A stretch of 37,955 nt of DNA from Ignavibacteriaceae bacterium (GTDB taxonomy: Bacteria; Bacteroidota; Ignavibacteria; Ignavibacteriales; Ignavibacteriaceae): assembly GCA_031292455.1 (NCBI GenBank), contig JARLHC010000104.1, forward strand, positions 1 to 37,955. Direction: 5' to 3'. Numbering within the stretch: the first letter of the stretch is position 1; the number at the start of each line of letters is the position of its first letter. A program made the position numbers and the translations under genes. The notes under the pieces are model-generated. The model made no database searches, was not told the DNA's origin, and saw only the letters and a list, made by a program, of their open reading frames with translations. Of this stretch, positions 34,829 to 37,955 are shown piece by piece.

Positions 34829-35395
34829 ATGAATACCAAAGCCGCTGTTATTCCTAAATATATTAACGATGTGGTAACTTCAAAACTGTTCGGCATTATT
34901 TCATTTACTTTATTAACCGCTGTTGCAGCACAGATAACTATTCCGTTCAAACCCGTTCCGTTTACTCTTCAGACTGTAATGGTCATCCTGGCAGGTGCCT
35001 TCCTTGGTGCTAAAAACGGGGCATATAGCCAGTTGTTATACCTTGCTCTCGGATGTCTTGGTTTACCCGTATTTGCACAGATACCTGCTTCTATTGGATT
35101 TATGAGATTATTCGGACCAACAGGCGGCTATCTGCTCTCTTTCCCTGTCGCTGCCTTCATTACAGGATATTTATTGGAAATAAATAAAAGTTATCTCAAT
35201 ATTACTTTAACAATGTTCCTTGCCAACATTATTATAATTGCAATGGGGACTTTCTTCCTTTACGTATTTTATATTCATAACTTAATTGAATCAATAAGAT
35301 ATGGGGCTGCTGTATTTTCTATATGGACGGTGGTCAAAGTCTTTCTATCCATTAACATCTTTTATGCTCTAAAAAAGCCACGGAAATCTCTTTAA
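34829..35395 (+). CDS. bioY: Biotin transporter BioY
   Basis: 188 residues with about six membrane segments. The BioY signature appears in QTVMVILAGAFLGAKNGAYS and GPTGGYLLSFPVAA, plus the YLALGCLGLPVFA stretch. BioY is the substrate-binding S component of the ECF biotin uptake system and in some bacteria works alone. No bioM or bioN is in the window. GAGGA at 34820-34824 overlaps the preceding stop and lies 4 bases before the ATG, so it is coupled to the hydrolase. There is no visible BirA operator or riboswitch. Confidence 0.95.
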   Translation: MNTKAAVIPKYINDVVTSKLFGIISFTLLTAVAAQITIPFKPVPFTLQTVMVILAGAFLGAKNGAYSQLLYLALGCLGLPVFAQIPASIGFMRLFGPTGGYLLSFPVAAFITGYLLEINKSYLNITLTMFLANIIIIAMGTFFLYVFYIHNLIESIRYGAAVFSIWTVVKVFLSINIFYALKKPRKSL

Positions 35396-35401
35396 CCCTT
35401 T

Positions 35402-37402
35402 ATGGCTGTTAAAAATATAGTTTTCATAATCATCTTCCTTTCCGCTGCGCTGTTATTTATATATAGCTGCAAGAACCTGCTGCGTCATATGCAGGTCGCT
35501 AAAAAGAAAGATGACCGCTTTGATAATCCCGGCTTTAGATTATCCCGCCTCTGGAAAGTGGCTTTCATGCAGACTAAATTATTAAGGGATCCAAAGGCAG
35601 GCATCCTGCATCTGTTTATCTTCTGGGGCTTTGTACTCTTTATTTTCGCTATACTGGAATCCCTCATACAGGGCTTCTATTCCCCCTTTAACTTTAGTTT
35701 CGCAGGACCCGTTTATTCAGCTATAACTCTTATAGAGGATATTTTCAGCGTTCTTGTAATTGCCTCTGTCTTATATGCATTGTATAGAAGATTTATAATT
35801 CACGTTCCCCGCCTCGAAGTTGATATGCATGGAAAGATGGATGCGGCTATAATTCTTCTCCTTATAATGCTGGTCTGTATATTTATGCTGGGGCTGAACA
35901 TCTCCCTTATTGCAAAGAATAATTTCCAGCTCTCACAGTTTGAATTACGTCCTGTAACCGCATACCTCAGTCCTCTTATATATAAGAATGGCACCGGCTC
36001 CGCGCCTGTTTACTATGAAATATTCTGGTGGGGACATATTCTGGTTATCCTTGGTTTTCTTAACTATCTCCCTTATTCAAAACATCTGCATGTTTTAACC
36101 TCAATACCTAATACTTACTTTGCTAATCTTTACCCGGTAAGAAACACAATCAAATCTATTAACCTTGATGATGAGAGTGCCGAATCCTTCGGCGCTTCTG
36201 ATATTGAGCAGCTTTCCTGGAAGCAGATTCTTGATGGATATTCCTGTACAGAGTGCGGCAGATGCACCGATGCCTGCCCGGCCCATACCGCCGGTAAACG
36301 CCTCTCTCCAAGAAAGATCATTGTCGATATAAGAAGAAGAACAAAAGATAAAGCTCCTTTGCTTGCAGCCGGAATAACCGAAGGAGAAATGTTTAGCAAA
36401 AGTCTGGTGCACAATTACATTTCCGATACTGAACTCTGGCAGTGTACAACATGTATGGCATGTGTTCAGGAGTGCCCGGTAATGATTGAACACCTTGATT
36501 CGATTATCGATATGCGCCGTAACCTTGTCCTTACAGAATCCCGGTTCCCCTCAAACCTGAATAATGTTTTCAAAAGCATCGAAACAAACTTCACTCCCTG
36601 GGTATTTAACCCCTCTGATCGGGCTGCCTGGGCGGAAGGAATGAACATAAAAACTATGGCAGAAGATCCCAATGGGGATATTTTGTTCTGGGTAGGGTGC
36701 GCAGGGTCCTTCGATAATAGATATAAAAAAGTTACTCAGGCATTTGCAAAATTAATGCAAAAAGCTAATATTAGCTTCAGAATTCTGGGAATTGAGGAAA
36801 AATGTAATGGAGATACAGCTCGTCGCCTTGGAAACGAGTACCTCGCACAGATGATGATGCAAGAGAATATTCAGACACTAAACAAATATGGAGTTAAAAA
36901 AATAGTTACTGCTTGCCCTCATTGCTTTCATTCTTTAGGAAATGAATACAAACAGTTCGGCGGTAATTATGAAGTTATACACCACTCACAGTTTATTGAA
37001 GAACTCCTTGTGTCAGGTAAAATAAAATTGAAATCGGATTCTGCACTATCTAAGGTCACGTACCACGATTCCTGCTACCTTGGCAGGTATAATTCAGTTT
37101 ATGAGTCTCCAAGGAATGCTCTAAGGAGTATTAAGGACTTGGAATTAATTGAAATGAAAAGGAATAAAAGCAAAGGATTTTGCTGTGGTGCCGGTGGAGG
37201 AAGAATGTTCCTCGAAGATGAAGAAGGAGGCAGGATAAACGAAGAACGTACAAAAGAAGCCCTTGGCACTAATGCAGGTACAATCGCTTCTGCTTGCCCG
37301 TTCTGTATGACTATGCTGACCGACGGCGTTAAGTATTTTGAAAAAACTGAACAAGTTTCTATTAAGGACATTGCTGAAATTGTCCTTGAAAATTCTAAAT
37401 AA
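35402..37402 (+). CDS. Membrane-bound CCG-domain Fe-S oxidoreductase, EMO/HdrD-like (ETF:menaquinone oxidoreductase candidate)
   Basis: 666 residues. The N-terminal ~230 residues contain about five membrane helices of a nitrate-reductase-gamma-like cytochrome b domain, with conserved histidines (His70, His211, His228) as possible haem ligands. Two 4Fe-4S motifs follow: C282-x2-C285-x2-C288-x3-C292 and C348-x2-C351-x2-C354-x3-C358. Two CCG-type domains end the protein. The first reads EEKCNGDTARR, so the second Cys of its CCG is replaced. The second is intact (FCCGAGGG, then CPFC). This layout matches the membrane oxidoreductases that pass electrons from EtfAB to menaquinone. No etfAB is in the window. 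Heterodisulfide-reductase-like or lactate-oxidase roles are alternatives. Confidence 0.88.
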   Translation: MAVKNIVFIIIFLSAALLFIYSCKNLLRHMQVAKKKDDRFDNPGFRLSRLWKVAFMQTKLLRDPKAGILHLFIFWGFVLFIFAILESLIQGFYSPFNFSFAGPVYSAITLIEDIFSVLVIASVLYALYRRFIIHVPRLEVDMHGKMDAAIILLLIMLVCIFMLGLNISLIAKNNFQLSQFELRPVTAYLSPLIYKNGTGSAPVYYEIFWWGHILVILGFLNYLPYSKHLHVLTSIPNTYFANLYPVRNTIKSINLDDESAESFGASDIEQLSWKQILDGYSCTECGRCTDACPAHTAGKRLSPRKIIVDIRRRTKDKAPLLAAGITEGEMFSKSLVHNYISDTELWQCTTCMACVQECPVMIEHLDSIIDMRRNLVLTESRFPSNLNNVFKSIETNFTPWVFNPSDRAAWAEGMNIKTMAEDPNGDILFWVGCAGSFDNRYKKVTQAFAKLMQKANISFRILGIEEKCNGDTARRLGNEYLAQMMMQENIQTLNKYGVKKIVTACPHCFHSLGNEYKQFGGNYEVIHHSQFIEELLVSGKIKLKSDSALSKVTYHDSCYLGRYNSVYESPRNALRSIKDLELIEMKRNKSKGFCCGAGGGRMFLEDEEGGRINEERTKEALGTNAGTIASACPFCMTMLTDGVKYFEKTEQVSIKDIAEIVLENSK

Positions 37403-37431
37403 TCATTCATAAACCATATTAGGAGATATAC

Positions 37432-37623
37432 ATGAACAAACTCGAAGACCTTGCCCAGGCAGTTAAAAATCTGGAAACAGACTTTGTAAAATTCTACGAA
37501 AAAGGACAGGCTGCTGCCGGTACTCGTTTGCGCAAAGGTTTAAGCGAATTAAGAAAATTAGCTCAGGATGCCCGTAAGGAAATCCAGGATACAAAAGCTA
37601 AGAGAAAAGCAGAAAAATCTTAA
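37432..37623 (+). CDS. Hc1-type histone H1-like nucleoid protein
   Basis: A 63-residue, lysine-rich protein. The N-terminal half is helical (LEDLAQAVKNLETDFVKFYE), then comes the conserved GQAAAGTRLRKGLSELRKLA core and a basic tail (KAKRKAEKS). This is the Hc1/histone H1-like family widespread in Bacteroidota. Members bind DNA and are usually abundant nucleoid proteins. AGGAGA at 37421-37426 lies 5-6 bases before the ATG, a strong ribosome site, and an intrinsic terminator follows. It is 29 bases after the oxidoreductase stop, so it may be cotranscribed or have its own promoter, which I could not identify. Confidence 0.92.
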   Translation: MNKLEDLAQAVKNLETDFVKFYEKGQAAAGTRLRKGLSELRKLAQDARKEIQDTKAKRKAEKS

Positions 37624-37635
37624 TTACTATTGGAA

Positions 37636-37678
37636 GGCGTCTCTCTTATTTCTATCAGGGACGCCCTTTCTTTTTCTT
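37636..37678 (+). terminator. Terminator after the Hc1 gene
   Basis: GGCGTCTC (37636-37643) pairs with GGGACGCC (37658-37665), 8 pairs including one T-G wobble, with a 14-base loop. CTTTCTTTTTCTT follows at 37666-37678. Confidence 0.8.
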
Positions 37679-37955
37679 AAAATCTCCCGGAATATAAGTC
37701 CGGATTCACTCAGGATTCCTCCTGTAGCGTTTCTCCCCGCTTCTATATTCAAGTGATAAACAGACTTCACCGGGGAATATCTCATACTTCCCGCTAAATA
37801 AAATTTAAAACCTCTACTATAGAAGCTATGTTTAAAAGAAAGCAATTAGTTAGTTTAACGAAATAGTATAATTGTAAGAGTAACAGGTAAGATAAAAAAA
37901 GAGAGTGTCCTTTGATAAATTTATTATAATCAAACAACAAAAATATAAAGGACAC
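37679..37955. other. Gene-free right-hand end with terminal inverted repeat
   Basis: Together with the terminator before it, this makes about 330 bases without a gene. It contains a TATAAT (37867-37872) with no good -35. GTGTCCTTT (37905-37913) and AAAGGACAC (37947-37955) form a perfect 9-bp inverted repeat, ending exactly at the last base of the window. An inner TTTGAT/ATCAAA pair (37911-37916, 37929-37934) is also palindromic. It could be a hairpin, an operator-like site or an insertion-sequence end. Confidence 0.5.

Noticed and set aside
34829-35395. Riboswitch or BirA operator before bioY
   Set aside because: The gene starts 7 bases after the hydrolase stop and I see no structured leader or operator-like palindrome.

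Overview
This AT-rich window reads as an ordinary, gene-dense chromosomal segment from a bacterium of the Bacteroidota/Chlorobiota side of the FCB group, most likely an Ignavibacteria-like lineage. That is an inference. It rests on a C-terminal type IX secretion (T9SS) sorting domain with the NYPNPFNPST signature, a GWxTD-family protein, a DUF4270-like lipoprotein beside glycogen synthase, an Hc1-type histone-like protein, and several upstream regions that fit the Bacteroidota promoter form TTTG-N20-TAnnTTTG. I see no rRNA, tRNA, CRISPR array, prophage, transposase or recognisable defence island.

Layout. 1-2760 (+): the 3' end of a T9SS-secreted protein, an APC amino-acid permease and a lipocalin. 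2822-6422 (-): ATP-type PEP carboxykinase translationally coupled to a class I aminotransferase, with an M15-like peptidase upstream. 6494-7635 (+): a double-FKBP lipoprotein and a small unknown protein, followed by a strong terminator. 7966-9016 (-): a membrane rhodanese coupled to a MauE/DoxX-like membrane protein. 9158-15624 (+): folC, rho, then an overlapping run GWxTD protein-pdxA-methyltransferase-ftsE. 15611-16801 (-): adk and tadA. 17072-20323: an unknown protein convergent with a Prc-type protease, then a CsbD stress protein. 20372-23834 (-): a SPOR lipoprotein, hutI, ftcD and fchA, which form the late steps of histidine breakdown. 23980-32040 (+): a receiver-only response regulator, glgA, and a tight six-gene run of DUF4270-like lipoprotein, outer-membrane barrel, rpiB, glyA, tatC and a polyprenyl diphosphate synthase. 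32041-33838 (-): hisA, a cNMP-binding protein and a universal stress protein. 33988-37623 (+): an alpha/beta hydrolase, bioY, a membrane CCG-domain Fe-S oxidoreductase resembling ETF:menaquinone oxidoreductases, and an Hc1 protein.

How the genes fit together. Amino-acid use is a theme: permease, aspartate-type aminotransferase, PEP carboxykinase, and HutI-FtcD-FchA yielding glutamate and one-carbon folate, with FolC and GlyA also serving the folate pool. Envelope functions (T9SS cargo, lipocalin, FKBP lipoprotein, Prc, SPOR lipoprotein, TatC, outer-membrane proteins) are mixed with housekeeping genes. Three convergent gene pairs overlap or abut at their 3' ends with no hairpin between them, which would fit Rho-dependent termination.

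I found no clearly new system. The most interesting leads are the recurring promoter architecture, the strongest Shine-Dalgarno sequences falling on stress and nucleoid proteins, the rhodanese-MauE pair, the membrane Fe-S oxidoreductase, and a perfect inverted repeat at the right-hand edge.
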